Notes: a model not told the origin generated them from the sequence alone. 34,598 bases of DNA from an uncultured Acholeplasmatales bacterium (GCA_927433595.1 CAKMJY010000013.1:1-34598), one strand, 5' to 3'; shown: positions 21,062 to 30,890, counted from the stretch's first letter. Numbers and translations: made by a program.

Positions 21062-21082
21062 GACCGTTTGGTCTTTTTTTTC
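21059..21082 (+). terminator. Terminator downstream of the CYTH gene
   Basis: AAGACCgtttGGTCTTTTTTTT. Confidence 0.8.
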
Positions 21083-21085
21083 GCC

Positions 21086-21098
21086 TGAAAACGTTTCA
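21086..21098 (+). promoter_or_regulatory. cre-like operator upstream of guaC
   Basis: TGAAAACGTTTCA; the same 13-mer occurs inverted at 27247-27259. Confidence 0.45.
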
Positions 21099-21166
21099 AA
21101 GAAAATACTTATAGGCTTTTATTGGGTTTTATATTATACTAGATATGGATTTAATAGGAGGACATT

Positions 21167-22249
21167 ATGCGCATTGAATTTGATGAAAAGTTAGATTTTC
21201 AAGATGTTTTAATTAGACCAAAGCGTTCAACGCTATCTAGTCGTAAGGAAGTGGATTTACAACGTACTTACACGTTCAAACATTCAAAACAAACATGGAC
21301 TGGTATTCCAATTATGGCTGCTAACATGGATGGTGTTGGTACACTTGATATGGCCAAAGCCCTACAAGAACGCCAATTATTCACTTGCTTAGTTAAGAGT
21401 TATTCAGAAGCACATATTTCAAACGTGATGAACGATTTGAATCCTGAGTTTTTTGCCTTATCCACTGGGACATCACAAGATGATTATAATAACCTAGTGA
21501 GTACGATTGCACAAAACCCATCCATTAAGTTTATTTGTATCGATGTTGCAAATGGTTACTCAGAAGCCTTTGGACAGTTCGTGTCTAAAGTGAGAGCTGC
21601 TTATCCAAATCAAGTCATCATTGCTGGTAATGTGGTCACGGCTGATATGACTCAAGAACTCATCTTGCGTGGGGTTGATATCGTTAAAGTCGGCATCGGA
21701 CCAGGTAGTGTTTGTACAACCCGTATTCAAACAGGGGTTGGTTATCCACAATTATCTGCGATCATCGAATGCGCCGATGCAGCACATGGTTTAGGTGCGC
21801 ACATCATTTCTGATGGTGGTTGTACATGTCCAGGTGATGTTGCAAAAGCATTTGGTGCTGGTGCAGATTTCGTGATGCTAGGCGGGATGTTTGCAGGCCA
21901 TTTAGAAGGTGGCGGTAAAGTAATCACTGAATTCCACGACACCTTACAAAAAGATATGAAATCCTTTGAGCCTATTTATAAAGAAAAGAAATTCGTTGAA
22001 TTCTATGGCATGAGTAGTTCTACTGCCATGATCAAACATAAAGGCGAAGTCGCTGATTATAGAAGTAGTGAAGGTAGAACCGTTAAAATCCCATTTAAAG
22101 GTCATGTCGATGACACCATCAAAGATATTTTAGGTGGCATTCGCTCTACTTGTACCTATGTTGGTGCTAAAACATTAAAAGACTTATCAAAATGCACGAC
22201 ATTTATCAGAGTATATAGACAATATAACGACGTTTATACGAGACACTAA
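21167..22249 (+). CDS. guaC: GMP reductase
   Basis: IMPDH/GMPR fold with [69 protein letters not shown]. Confidence 0.93.
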   Translation: MRIEFDEKLDFQDVLIRPKRSTLSSRKEVDLQRTYTFKHSKQTWTGIPIMAANMDGVGTLDMAKALQERQLFTCLVKSYSEAHISNVMNDLNPEFFALSTGTSQDDYNNLVSTIAQNPSIKFICIDVANGYSEAFGQFVSKVRAAYPNQVIIAGNVVTADMTQELILRGVDIVKVGIGPGSVCTTRIQTGVGYPQLSAIIECADAAHGLGAHIISDGGCTCPGDVAKAFGAGADFVMLGGMFAGHLEGGGKVITEFHDTLQKDMKSFEPIYKEKKFVEFYGMSSSTAMIKHKGEVADYRSSEGRTVKIPFKGHVDDTIKDILGGIRSTCTYVGAKTLKDLSKCTTFIRVYRQYNDVYTRH

Positions 22250-22256
22250 AAACAAT

Positions 22257-22290
22257 AAAACCTGCATAATTTGCAGGTTTATTTTTTTAA
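22257..22290 (+). terminator. Terminator downstream of guaC, possibly bidirectional
   Basis: AAACCTGCataattTGCAGGTTTATTTTTTT; minus strand ...GCAGGTTTTATTGTTTTT is also U-rich. Confidence 0.8.
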
Positions 22291-22304
22291 TGTTTTACTT
22301 TTTA

Positions 22305-22522
22305 CATGCTTTAACCCCAATAAAACCACAGTCCATTTTAGAACACTGCTTGGCGGCACTTATGTTATAATTTGGTACCAAAGGGGTTTATGAGGGCTCC
22401 CCAATGGTACTTTAAGCAACTAAACACATAAATCTGTGCTCTAAAACGTATTTAACTAAACAGATTTAAATCTGTCGTAGCTAAAGCATTTTAGTCATTG
22501 GTTTTATTGGTGTCAAAGCATG
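22305..22522. mobile_element. MITE-like element with ~24-25 bp terminal inverted repeats and no ORF
   Basis: Left end ACATGCTTTAACCCCAATAAAACCA (22304-22328) and reverse complement of right end ACATGCTTTGACACCAATAAAACCA (22499-22523), 23/25 identical; TTTA direct repeats at 22301-22304 and 22523-22526. Confidence 0.6.
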
Positions 22523-22561
22523 TTTACAAGCCATCCTTGTAAACTTGACATATATTCATAT

Positions 22562-22588
22562 AAAAAGCCAGCATTTTCATGTGCTGGC
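22562..22588 (-). terminator. Terminator / expression platform downstream of the c-di-GMP riboswitch
   Basis: Minus strand GCCAGCAcatgaaaaTGCTGGC followed by TTTTTAT. Confidence 0.8.
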
Positions 22589-22620
22589 ATTCATTTAAAT
22601 GTTGCCATACCAGAAAAAAC

Positions 22621-22694
22621 GTTACCGGTAACTGGCTGTCTTAGTAAGACCCTGTAGCTTTGCGTCCTTAGATTGCTCTAAGTTTGCCTATAAC
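22621..22694 (-). promoter_or_regulatory. Cyclic di-GMP-I (GEMM-I) riboswitch aptamer
   Basis: Minus strand GTTATAGGCAAACTTAGAGCAATCTAAGGACGCAAAGCTACAGGGTCTTACTAAGACAGCCAGTTACCGGTAAC: conserved GGCAAAC, GNRA-capped P2, GGACGCAAAGC, GCCAGTTACCG and pairing P1. Confidence 0.9.
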
Positions 22695-22714
22695 TTCTTA
22701 ATTACTTCAAATCA

Positions 22715-22743
22715 ATTTTACTATAGTAGTTAAGGGATGTCAA
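22715..22743 (-). promoter_or_regulatory. Sigma-A-type promoter for the c-di-GMP riboswitch transcript
   Basis: Minus strand TTGACA - 17 nt - TAAAAT. Confidence 0.75.
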
Positions 22744-22774
22744 TAAATGACATGAAAATAACATAATTATACTT

Positions 22775-22802
22775 GAAAAAAAACATGCCAATCGGCATGT
22801 CT
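22775..22802 (-). terminator. Terminator downstream of spx
   Basis: Minus strand ACATGCCgattGGCATGTTTTTTTTC. Confidence 0.85.
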
Positions 22803-23262
22803 ATAAAGCTTTTTGTTCTTGCTTGATTTCTTCAAAATATTTCTTGATTGCTTGTTGGTAATCACATGTTTCACCAGCAGGACAATCTTGACACATGACA
22901 AGCTGTCTTAAGCGTCTTGGAATAAAGACTCTGATTTCTTCATCATTATAACCAACTTGCATTTTTTGATCATCAATGATAATTGGGCGTTTTAATACGC
23001 TTGGGTTATCGATGATAAAGTCTTTCAGTTGATTAACTGACATAGCATCTACATCTAAGTCTTGTTCCTTAAAAATCTTTGAACGAGTTGAGATGATATC
23101 CTCAAATCCATTTTCCGCATTTTTAAGCATTAACGAAATATCATTTGCTGTAATTCTATTAGAGAATAAATTCTTCTCTTCGTACGGTAAATGATGTTCT
23201 TCTAACCACTTTTTCGCTTTTCGACATGAAGAACAACTTGGTGTTGTGTAAATTGTAATCAT
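22801..23262 (-). CDS. spx: Spx/MgsR-type regulator (ArsC-like fold)
   Basis: MITIYTTPSCSSCRKAKKWLEEHHLPYEEKNLFSNRIT with CxxC, and VLKRPIIIDDQKMQVGYNDEEIRVFIPR; start at M8 of the track ORF. Confidence 0.9.
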   Translation of the reverse strand: MITIYTTPSCSSCRKAKKWLEEHHLPYEEKNLFSNRITANDISLMLKNAENGFEDIISTRSKIFKEQDLDVDAMSVNQLKDFIIDNPSVLKRPIIIDDQKMQVGYNDEEIRVFIPRRLRQLVMCQDCPAGETCDYQQAIKKYFEEIKQEQKAL

Positions 23263-23340
23263 AGTCTTCCCCTTTCTGGGCACAGGTTTTAGCCTGTAGC
23301 ACTTTCGTGATCAATCTCTTGATTGCTTTCTAATTATATA
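23263..23340 (-). promoter_or_regulatory. Promoter and multi-hairpin leader of spx
   Basis: Minus strand TTGCTA-17-TATAAT, then ATCAAgagaTTGAT, CACgaaaGTG, ACAGGctaaaaCCTGT, CCCagaaaGGG hairpins before the ATG. Confidence 0.5.
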
Positions 23341-23500
23341 CGTTTTTAATATAAATAGCAATAATCGAAAACGGTTTCAATGTAAACATCACATAATTTA
23401 ATATGATTCTGAATCGTGTTTTTTCTATTATCGTGAAAATATTTTGTATTATGTGGTGGTTGCGATATAATATAAACTAATTATGAAAGGAATTGATACT

Positions 23501-25267
23501 ATGAATCAATGGAATCTATCGGTATTTTATCCTAATTTTGATGAATGGGCTAAAGATGTAGAACTATTCGAATCTAAAATTGCGCAATTTGCACAATATA
23601 AAGGTAAGTTAAATACATTTGAAGGCTTTAGAGATTATCTTTTATTAGAAGAAGACATCATCCATGTGCTTTATAAGGTTTATGCTTATGCACATTTGGC
23701 TGCTGACTTAAACTTAAAAGACAACGAATTAGGCTCAAAATATCAAACTGTTTTATTAAAACTAGCAAAAATGAATCAAGCAACTTCTTTCTTTTCACCT
23801 GAAGTCATTTCAGTTGGTAAAGAAACGATTATGTCATTTCTAACACGTGATGAAAGATTACAGCCATACAAATTTGTGATGGAAAAGCTCTTCTTCCAAC
23901 AAAAACATGTGTTATCAGATGAAAATGAAAGAATCTTAGCATTACACCAACCAATCGGCAGTGTCCCAAGTGCCATGTATAACGCACTAGCCGTTGGTGA
24001 TAGAACAGATGAACTGGTCACCTTATCAAACGGTGAACAAGTAAAAGTAACCACATCTAATTATCGTTCTATATTACCAAACCTAAAAGAAGCTAGTGAC
24101 AGAAAACTCGTCTTTGAGGCTGTGTTCAAACGCTACAAAGACAATAAGAATGCTTTCGCAAACTTATACAACTTGGTGTTACAAAACTTAGCAGCCAGCT
24201 ACAAATCTAGAGGCTACAATTCAGCATTAGAATCTAGATTAGATGGCAATAATATTCCTTTATCTGTATTCCATAACTTAAAAGACGTTGCTTATCAAAA
24301 CGTTGGACCAATCAAACGCTATATTAAACTACGTCAAAAATACCTTGGCCTAGATACATACCATACCTATGACCGTTTCTTAAAATTAGCGAATAGCGAT
24401 AAAAAATATAGCTATGAAGAAGCTAGAAGTATGTTCTTTGAATCCATCAAAGACTTAGCACCTGAATTCGTTAAGAATGAAAAGGCTGCTTTAGATGAGG
24501 GCTATGTCGATGTATTACCTAAAGATGGTAAACGTACAGGGGCATACTCCAGTGGGTTTTATGGCTGGCATCCGTTCATCTTGTTAAATCACGATGAAAC
24601 CTTAGATTCAGTCTTTACGCTTGCCCATGAAGCAGGACACTCCGCACATACGATTTTCTCAAATGAAGCACAGCCGATGGCCGTTGCTGATTACACCATT
24701 TTCGTCGCTGAGATTGCCTCTACCTTCAATGAACATGTGCTATCTGATTACTTATTTAAGAAAGCAACCTCAAAAGCAGAAAAAATTGTTATCTTAGAAA
24801 ATGCCATTGATGGTATCATGGCAACATTCTTTAGACAAACCTTATTCGCTACTTATGAATATGAAGCGAATAAATTAGTTGAAGCAGGAACACCGATTAC
24901 AGAAGCGTCATTATCGAAGATCATGGTGGATTTATACAAACACTATTACGATATCGACATTCGTGAAGAAGACGGTAAACAATATGTGTGGGCTTATATT
25001 CCTCATTTATTCCATACCCCATTCTATGTTTATCAATACGCAACATCCTATAGTGCATCACTTAAAGTGTATGACAACGTGAAAAAAGGCGTGCCTAATG
25101 CGATGGAAAACTATATGGCTATGTTAAAAGCTGGTGGGTCAGATTACCCAGTTAATATCGCAAAAATTGCCGGTGCAGACTTAACCGATAAAACGACATT
25201 TGAAGCAGTCATCAGCCGTTTTGTTGATTTAATTGATAGACTTGAAGACGTTTTAAAATCAGAATAA
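23501..25267 (+). CDS. pepF: Oligoendopeptidase F (M3 family)
   Basis: HEAGHSAHTIFS zinc motif; MNQWNLSVFYPNFDEW start; SGFYGWHPFILLNHDETLDSVFTLAHEAGHS. Confidence 0.95.
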   Translation: MNQWNLSVFYPNFDEWAKDVELFESKIAQFAQYKGKLNTFEGFRDYLLLEEDIIHVLYKVYAYAHLAADLNLKDNELGSKYQTVLLKLAKMNQATSFFSPEVISVGKETIMSFLTRDERLQPYKFVMEKLFFQQKHVLSDENERILALHQPIGSVPSAMYNALAVGDRTDELVTLSNGEQVKVTTSNYRSILPNLKEASDRKLVFEAVFKRYKDNKNAFANLYNLVLQNLAASYKSRGYNSALESRLDGNNIPLSVFHNLKDVAYQNVGPIKRYIKLRQKYLGLDTYHTYDRFLKLANSDKKYSYEEARSMFFESIKDLAPEFVKNEKAALDEGYVDVLPKDGKRTGAYSSGFYGWHPFILLNHDETLDSVFTLAHEAGHSAHTIFSNEAQPMAVADYTIFVAEIASTFNEHVLSDYLFKKATSKAEKIVILENAIDGIMATFFRQTLFATYEYEANKLVEAGTPITEASLSKIMVDLYKHYYDIDIREEDGKQYVWAYIPHLFHTPFYVYQYATSYSASLKVYDNVKKGVPNAMENYMAMLKAGGSDYPVNIAKIAGADLTDKTTFEAVISRFVDLIDRLEDVLKSE

Positions 25268-25283
25268 TCATTATAATAATGAC

Positions 25284-25316
25284 AAAACCAGTTCGCAATG
25301 AACTGGTTTTAACTTT
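25284..25316 (+). terminator. Terminator downstream of pepF
   Basis: AAAACCAGTTCgcaatGAACTGGTTTTAACTTT. Confidence 0.75.
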
Positions 25317-25318
25317 AA

Positions 25319-25343
25319 AAAAAGAGGCGTTGGCCTCTTTTTA
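25319..25343 (-). terminator. Terminator downstream of the PII-like gene
   Basis: AAAAAGAGGCgttgGCCTCTTTTT. Confidence 0.75.
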
Positions 25344-25700
25344 CTGTTCGATACGTTTTGGTTTCATTGGATAAATACCTGATACAGGTACTGTAAACAT
25401 AAACCCAATGACTTGTTTTTTAGAGTCTTCAACAATCTTTCTAACGGCATCGACTACTTCTTCTGTCTTCTTGCCTTCTGGAATGACTGTGAAAATGGTT
25501 TTTGACATTTTTTGTTCCTGGTCTAGTGAATGTAAGAATGGGCCTGATAGTAAGAAGTTTAACCCTTCACTATCCATGATGGCTCTAGCCATACCGGTAG
25601 AATCTAACATGGTTGCCCCTCTAACTTTAAGTTCTACAAATTTCTCTAAGATTTTATCTAGGTATGATAAGTCGTTTAATACAATAAATAGTACTTCCAT
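25341..25700 (-). CDS. PII-like small regulatory protein (nitrogen regulatory protein P-II-like fold)
   Basis: ~119 aa, MEVLFIVLNDLSYLDKILEKFVELKVRGATMLDSTGMARAI... GFMFTVPVSGIYPM; pattern resembles PII-like proteins; directly downstream of a CPA2 antiporter. Confidence 0.65.
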   Translation of the reverse strand: MEVLFIVLNDLSYLDKILEKFVELKVRGATMLDSTGMARAIMDSEGLNFLLSGPFLHSLDQEQKMSKTIFTVIPEGKKTEEVVDAVRKIVEDSKKQVIGFMFTVPVSGIYPMKPKRIEQ

Positions 25701-25701
25701 A

Positions 25702-27039
25702 TTAGTGCCCTCCTTGTGTGTCTAAGCCTTCAATGCCTGACAATTCTTCTAGACGATCAAGACCATTGATTTCGCCTGCTTTTGAAATCGCGTATTTAGC
25801 AAATAGTGGTCCGAATGTTTCGTAAACTAAAATCGATAACATGATAATGGTTGAAATGACTGGATAGAATCCCTTCATTTGTGCAGAAACAATGACAAGC
25901 AAGCCAATCGATACCCCACCTTGAGGTAATAAAGCAATCCCCAGGTATTTTCTAATGGTCATAGACGATTTGGCAACATAAGAACCTGTCACTATACCCA
26001 ATATTTTACCACTTCCTCTAGCTAAAATATAGACTAGTGACATCCAAAGTACCAATGTGTCTGCTTTTAAGATGTGTAAATCTAGACTTGCACCAGCTAA
26101 AGTGAAGAACATAATATAAAATGGTGTTGAGAAATCATTGATTGCAGTGAAGGTTTTATTTGGCGTTTTTGCCATATTGGCAATCATTGAACCAATCATG
26201 ATGTTCATTAGTAGTTGCGAGAACGCAATCCCGTATTCATGTAAATAATGATTCATAATAGAGGTTAATCCAATTGCAAAGAACACGGCAATCAACGCCA
26301 AGACTTGCATGTCGTCTCTGGTTTTATCGTATTTGTTCGCTAGCTTAGATAAAGAATACCCAATGATACCCCCCAAAATAATCGAGCCAAATACTTCAAT
26401 AAATGGCTTAGAGAACATCAACCAAACCGGTTGATCTGCGCCTTGTGGGACTAAAATCTGTGCAATTGAAATGAAAAATCCAAACGTAATGATCCCGTAG
26501 ATATCATCCAAAGCTGTAATTGGTAAAATGGTCTTTGTTACAGGACCATATGCACGGTATTGACGAATGACCATGATGGTTGCTGCTGGTGCAGTAGCGG
26601 CTGACATACTCGCTAATATTAAACCAAAGGCAATGTTTGGATTCGCAAACGGATTATAACCTGTCATGATGCTATCTGGTTTAGGTAAGAAAAGCATCGC
26701 TAAAAATACAATTAATACCGCGCCAATGACTTCAAAAGTCGTCAAAATCATGACTTCTTTCCCCATTTTTTTAATGGTTTTTATGGCGAATTCACTACCG
26801 ATAGAAAAGGCAATGAATGCGAGTGCAATTTCACTGATAAAGGATAATGATTCATTTTCACCAATCGTGATGAACCCTTCATAACCCTTAAAGATTAAAC
26901 CCATCGATGGGCCTAAAATTAACCCTAACACCAAATACCCTGATACGTTAGGTAACTTAAACTTTCTTGCCAATAATGCGCCAATAAAACCCACGGCAAG
27001 CACGATTGACATCTTAAATAGTAATACGTAAATATCCAA
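25702..27039 (-). CDS. CPA2 family cation:proton antiporter (Kef/Nap-type membrane domain)
   Basis: Polytopic protein with VSGYLVLGLILGPSMGL, ALAFIAFSIGSEFAIKTIKK, LPQGGVSIGLLVI; probable TTG start after AGGAGGG at 27039. Confidence 0.87.
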   Translation of the reverse strand: MDIYVLLFKMSIVLAVGFIGALLARKFKLPNVSGYLVLGLILGPSMGLIFKGYEGFITIGENESLSFISEIALAFIAFSIGSEFAIKTIKKMGKEVMILTTFEVIGAVLIVFLAMLFLPKPDSIMTGYNPFANPNIAFGLILASMSAATAPAATIMVIRQYRAYGPVTKTILPITALDDIYGIITFGFFISIAQILVPQGADQPVWLMFSKPFIEVFGSIILGGIIGYSLSKLANKYDKTRDDMQVLALIAVFFAIGLTSIMNHYLHEYGIAFSQLLMNIMIGSMIANMAKTPNKTFTAINDFSTPFYIMFFTLAGASLDLHILKADTLVLWMSLVYILARGSGKILGIVTGSYVAKSSMTIRKYLGIALLPQGGVSIGLLVIVSAQMKGFYPVISTIIMLSILVYETFGPLFAKYAISKAGEINGLDRLEELSGIEGLDTQGGH

Positions 27040-27066
27040 TAAAATCCCTCCTAGAATGATGATATA

Positions 27067-27098
27067 CAAAAAAAACGCATAAATACTTATACGCTTAA
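27067..27098 (-). terminator. Terminator / expression platform of the c-di-AMP riboswitch
   Basis: Minus strand AAGCGTATAAGTATTTATGCGTTTTTTTTG. Confidence 0.8.
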
Positions 27099-27215
27099 TC
27101 ACTCCTATGAGGTTAGCTGACGGGTTCAGGACATTAAGTATCCTTACAATGATTGATTCACCCCAAAAGTTGGTTCCCCCACTTAGTATTGGTAATTCGG
27201 AGATATCACATGCAT
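27098..27215 (-). promoter_or_regulatory. Cyclic di-AMP (ydaO/yuaA) riboswitch
   Basis: Minus strand CCGAATTACC...GTGGGGGAACCAACTTTTGGGGTGAATCAATC...GAACCCGTCAGCTAACCTCATAGGAG matches ydaO conserved elements. Confidence 0.92.
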
Positions 27216-27246
27216 TATAGCATAATAGAATATATTGTCAATCTTA

Positions 27247-27259
27247 TGAAACGTTTTCA
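27247..27259 (-). promoter_or_regulatory. cre-like operator upstream of the trpS promoter
   Basis: Minus strand TGAAAACGTTTCA, abutting TTGACA-17-TAAAAT. Confidence 0.45.
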
Positions 27260-27266
27260 TCATTTC

Positions 27267-27297
27267 TTTGACAAAATCGATTATTTCTAGTAAAATA
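27267..27297 (+). promoter_or_regulatory. Promoter for the trpS T-box transcript
   Basis: TTGACA AAATCGATTATTTCTAG TAAAAT. Confidence 0.7.
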
Positions 27298-27304
27298 GCG
27301 ATAT

Positions 27305-28524
<1,220 letters not shown>

Positions 28525-28532
28525 ATCAAATG

Positions 28533-28566
28533 ACAAAGAGATTGGATGACATCCAGTCTTTTTTTA
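28533..28566 (+). terminator. Terminator downstream of trpS
   Basis: AGAtTGGATGacatCCAgTCTTTTTTT. Confidence 0.75.
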
Positions 28567-28597
28567 TGAAAAAACTGGTCAAAAATGACCAGTTTAT
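28567..28597 (-). terminator. Terminator downstream of the lipid kinase gene
   Basis: AAACTGGTCaaaaatGACCAGTTT, U-tract on minus strand. Confidence 0.65.
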
Positions 28598-29430
28598 CTC
28601 GTGATTTCCATGATTGTTACATCATCAAGCGATTCACCATCCATTTGAAGATAGGCACTTCTGCCATATTCGACTTTAAAGGATTTTCCTTGGACGACTT
28701 TCACATAACGTCTGAATTTGACATGCCAACCAAAATAGATGGTTGGGAATATCAAGAATAATAATAATCTAGGTATACGGTGAATGATGAGCATTTCTAA
28801 TAGGTCATCGTCTCTAACCGATTTAGGTGAGAATTTCATCCCGCCACCCATATAAATACTGTTGGCTGCTAAAACGAACCAAACTTTCTTATAGGCTGTT
28901 GATACACCATCTACTGTAACAACCGCTGTACTTGGTTTATAGGTTAAGAATGCTTTTAATGCATTTTTAAAGTAGTTGAATGCGGTTTTCTTCTTTGGAC
29001 TGGTATTGACTAAGTGACAAACATAAGCATCCACACCAATGCCGGTCCCATTTAAGAATAGTGATTCCTTGTTGTTGACCAAGACTTTTGGTAAGTCTTT
29101 GATGTATGGGGTAATATCAATGATATCTTCTTTGTTGTTTAGGCTTCTAATAAAATCATTGCCTGTCCCCGCTTTTGAGACATAAAGTGGTTGCTTGATA
29201 TCATACCCTCTAATTGAATTCACCAAATGATGCAAGGTACCATCACCACCAACGATGATGACTCTATCCTCTATATTCACGGACTCGATGAATGATTTGA
29301 TGGAGACAACTTCAAAAATACTTTGAACCGACACATCATTGCCAAGTGATACCAGCTTTTCTTTTAATTGGTTAACCGTTTCTTTACTTTTACCATTTCT
29401 GGACAAAGGATTATAAAGGATGATATCCAT
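28594..29430 (-). CDS. Diacylglycerol/lipid kinase family protein (DagK/YegS-like)
   Basis: VIIVGGDGTLHHLVN, KAGTGNDFIRSL, NGTGIGVDAYV motifs. Confidence 0.9.
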   Translation of the reverse strand: MDIILYNPLSRNGKSKETVNQLKEKLVSLGNDVSVQSIFEVVSIKSFIESVNIEDRVIIVGGDGTLHHLVNSIRGYDIKQPLYVSKAGTGNDFIRSLNNKEDIIDITPYIKDLPKVLVNNKESLFLNGTGIGVDAYVCHLVNTSPKKKTAFNYFKNALKAFLTYKPSTAVVTVDGVSTAYKKVWFVLAANSIYMGGGMKFSPKSVRDDDLLEMLIIHRIPRLLLFLIFPTIYFGWHVKFRRYVKVVQGKSFKVEYGRSAYLQMDGESLDDVTIMEITR

Positions 29431-29438
29431 AGTGCCTC

Positions 29439-30674
29439 CTAAAGGATGATAGCCAATGCAAACTTCTTCTTTCCTCTTTTTATAATAACATATTTATCGA
29501 AATATGCTTGCTGTTTGGTAATCAAAAACTCAAAATCAGTGACCTTGGTTTCATTCACCATGACTGCACCATTTTTAACAAATTCTCTGGCTTCACGTTT
29601 TGATTGGGCTAGTTTTGTTTCAACCAGTGCATCTAAAATGTTGATCTCACCAGTTTCAATGGATTCTAATCCACGTTTTGCCATGTCTAATTCTTCTAGT
29701 GACAGTTTCGAAAACTCACCACTAAATAGTGATTCAGTCACGTTTAAGGCATTTTGAAGTTTGACTGCACCATGGACCAATTCTACTACTTCAGCTGCGA
29801 GTCTTTTTTGTGCGACCCTTAGTTCAGGGGCTTTAGATTGTTCTACCATCAAGGCTTCAATGTCATCTTTTGATAATAACGTTAGCATCTTTAGGTAAGT
29901 TAAAATATCATCATCAGATGTATTTAAGAAATATTGGTATAGCTCATATGGACTGGTTAATGCTTCATCTAGCCATAATGCGCCAGACTCACTTTTCCCA
30001 AATTTGGTGCCATCTGCTTTTAATAGTAATGGTGAAGACATGGCAACCGCATTATGCTGATCACCAACAGTCTTTCTAATCAATTCTAGACCGGTTGTAA
30101 TATTGCCCCATTGGTCAGACCCACCAAATTGAATCTTGCAATCGTGGTGTTGATATAAGTGTAACCAGTCAATGGCTTGAATTAACATATAAGAAAACTC
30201 TGTAAAAGAAATACCCGTTTCTAATCTCGCTTGAACCGTTTCTTTTGCGAGCATATAGTTAATGTTAAAGCTTTTACCGAAATCTCTTAAGAATGAAATC
30301 ATATCAATCTTTGAAATCCAATCGTAGTTATTCACAAATACCGCATCTTTTTGGAAGTGGGATAATTGTGTTTTAATCCTTTCAGCATTGGCTAAGGATT
30401 CTTCTAGTGTCAACAGTTTTCTTTCTGAGGTTTGTCTTGGGTCACCAATTAAGCCGGTTGCCCCACCGACTAATACAACCGGTTTGTGTCCGTGTTGTGC
30501 TAGTAACATGATTCTAACGATTTGGACTAAGTGACCAACGGTTAAACTCAAACCTGTTGGGTCAAAGCCGCAGTAAAAACTGGTGCTACCTGCATTTAAA
30601 AGTGCCATTGCTTTTTCTTCATTTGAGACGTCTTTAATAAAACCACGCCATTTTAATTCTTCGTATAATGTCAT
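29439..30674 (-). CDS. tyrS: Tyrosyl-tRNA synthetase
   Basis: [36 protein letters not shown]. Confidence 0.97.
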   Translation of the reverse strand: MTLYEELKWRGFIKDVSNEEKAMALLNAGSTSFYCGFDPTGLSLTVGHLVQIVRIMLLAQHGHKPVVLVGGATGLIGDPRQTSERKLLTLEESLANAERIKTQLSHFQKDAVFVNNYDWISKIDMISFLRDFGKSFNINYMLAKETVQARLETGISFTEFSYMLIQAIDWLHLYQHHDCKIQFGGSDQWGNITTGLELIRKTVGDQHNAVAMSSPLLLKADGTKFGKSESGALWLDEALTSPYELYQYFLNTSDDDILTYLKMLTLLSKDDIEALMVEQSKAPELRVAQKRLAAEVVELVHGAVKLQNALNVTESLFSGEFSKLSLEELDMAKRGLESIETGEINILDALVETKLAQSKREAREFVKNGAVMVNETKVTDFEFLITKQQAYFDKYVIIKRGKKKFALAIIL

Positions 30675-30699
30675 TTTCTTGTTCTCCTTGTGTTAAAAA

Positions 30700-30887
30700 A
30701 TAAAAAAACGTCCTTAAAAAATATTCTAAGGACGAATAATCGCGGTACCACCTTAGTTCTATGTTGCCATAGCCCTCGTTAAGTTTTTGGTCTCCAAAAG
30801 TGTAATTCAGTAATGACCTGCTTCATTTTCACCAACCATGAAGTCTCTTTATTCAAGTGATATTACCTTAAGTCTTCTTTTTTCAAC
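30700..30887 (-). promoter_or_regulatory. T-box leader of tyrS
   Basis: Minus strand AAGGTGGTACCGCG (30741-30754) and terminator CGTCCTTAgaatatttttTAAGGACG TTTTTTT; likely TAC (Tyr) specifier at 30802-30804. Confidence 0.94.
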
Positions 30888-30890
30888 GAC

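Noticed and set aside
22460-22536. Very short minus-strand ORFs after the c-di-GMP riboswitch (e.g. MACKHALTPIKPMTKML, MSSLQGWLVNML)
   Set aside because: No properly spaced Shine-Dalgarno, partly made of the inverted repeat sequence; not enough to call a peptide gene, though ribosome profiling could revisit it.
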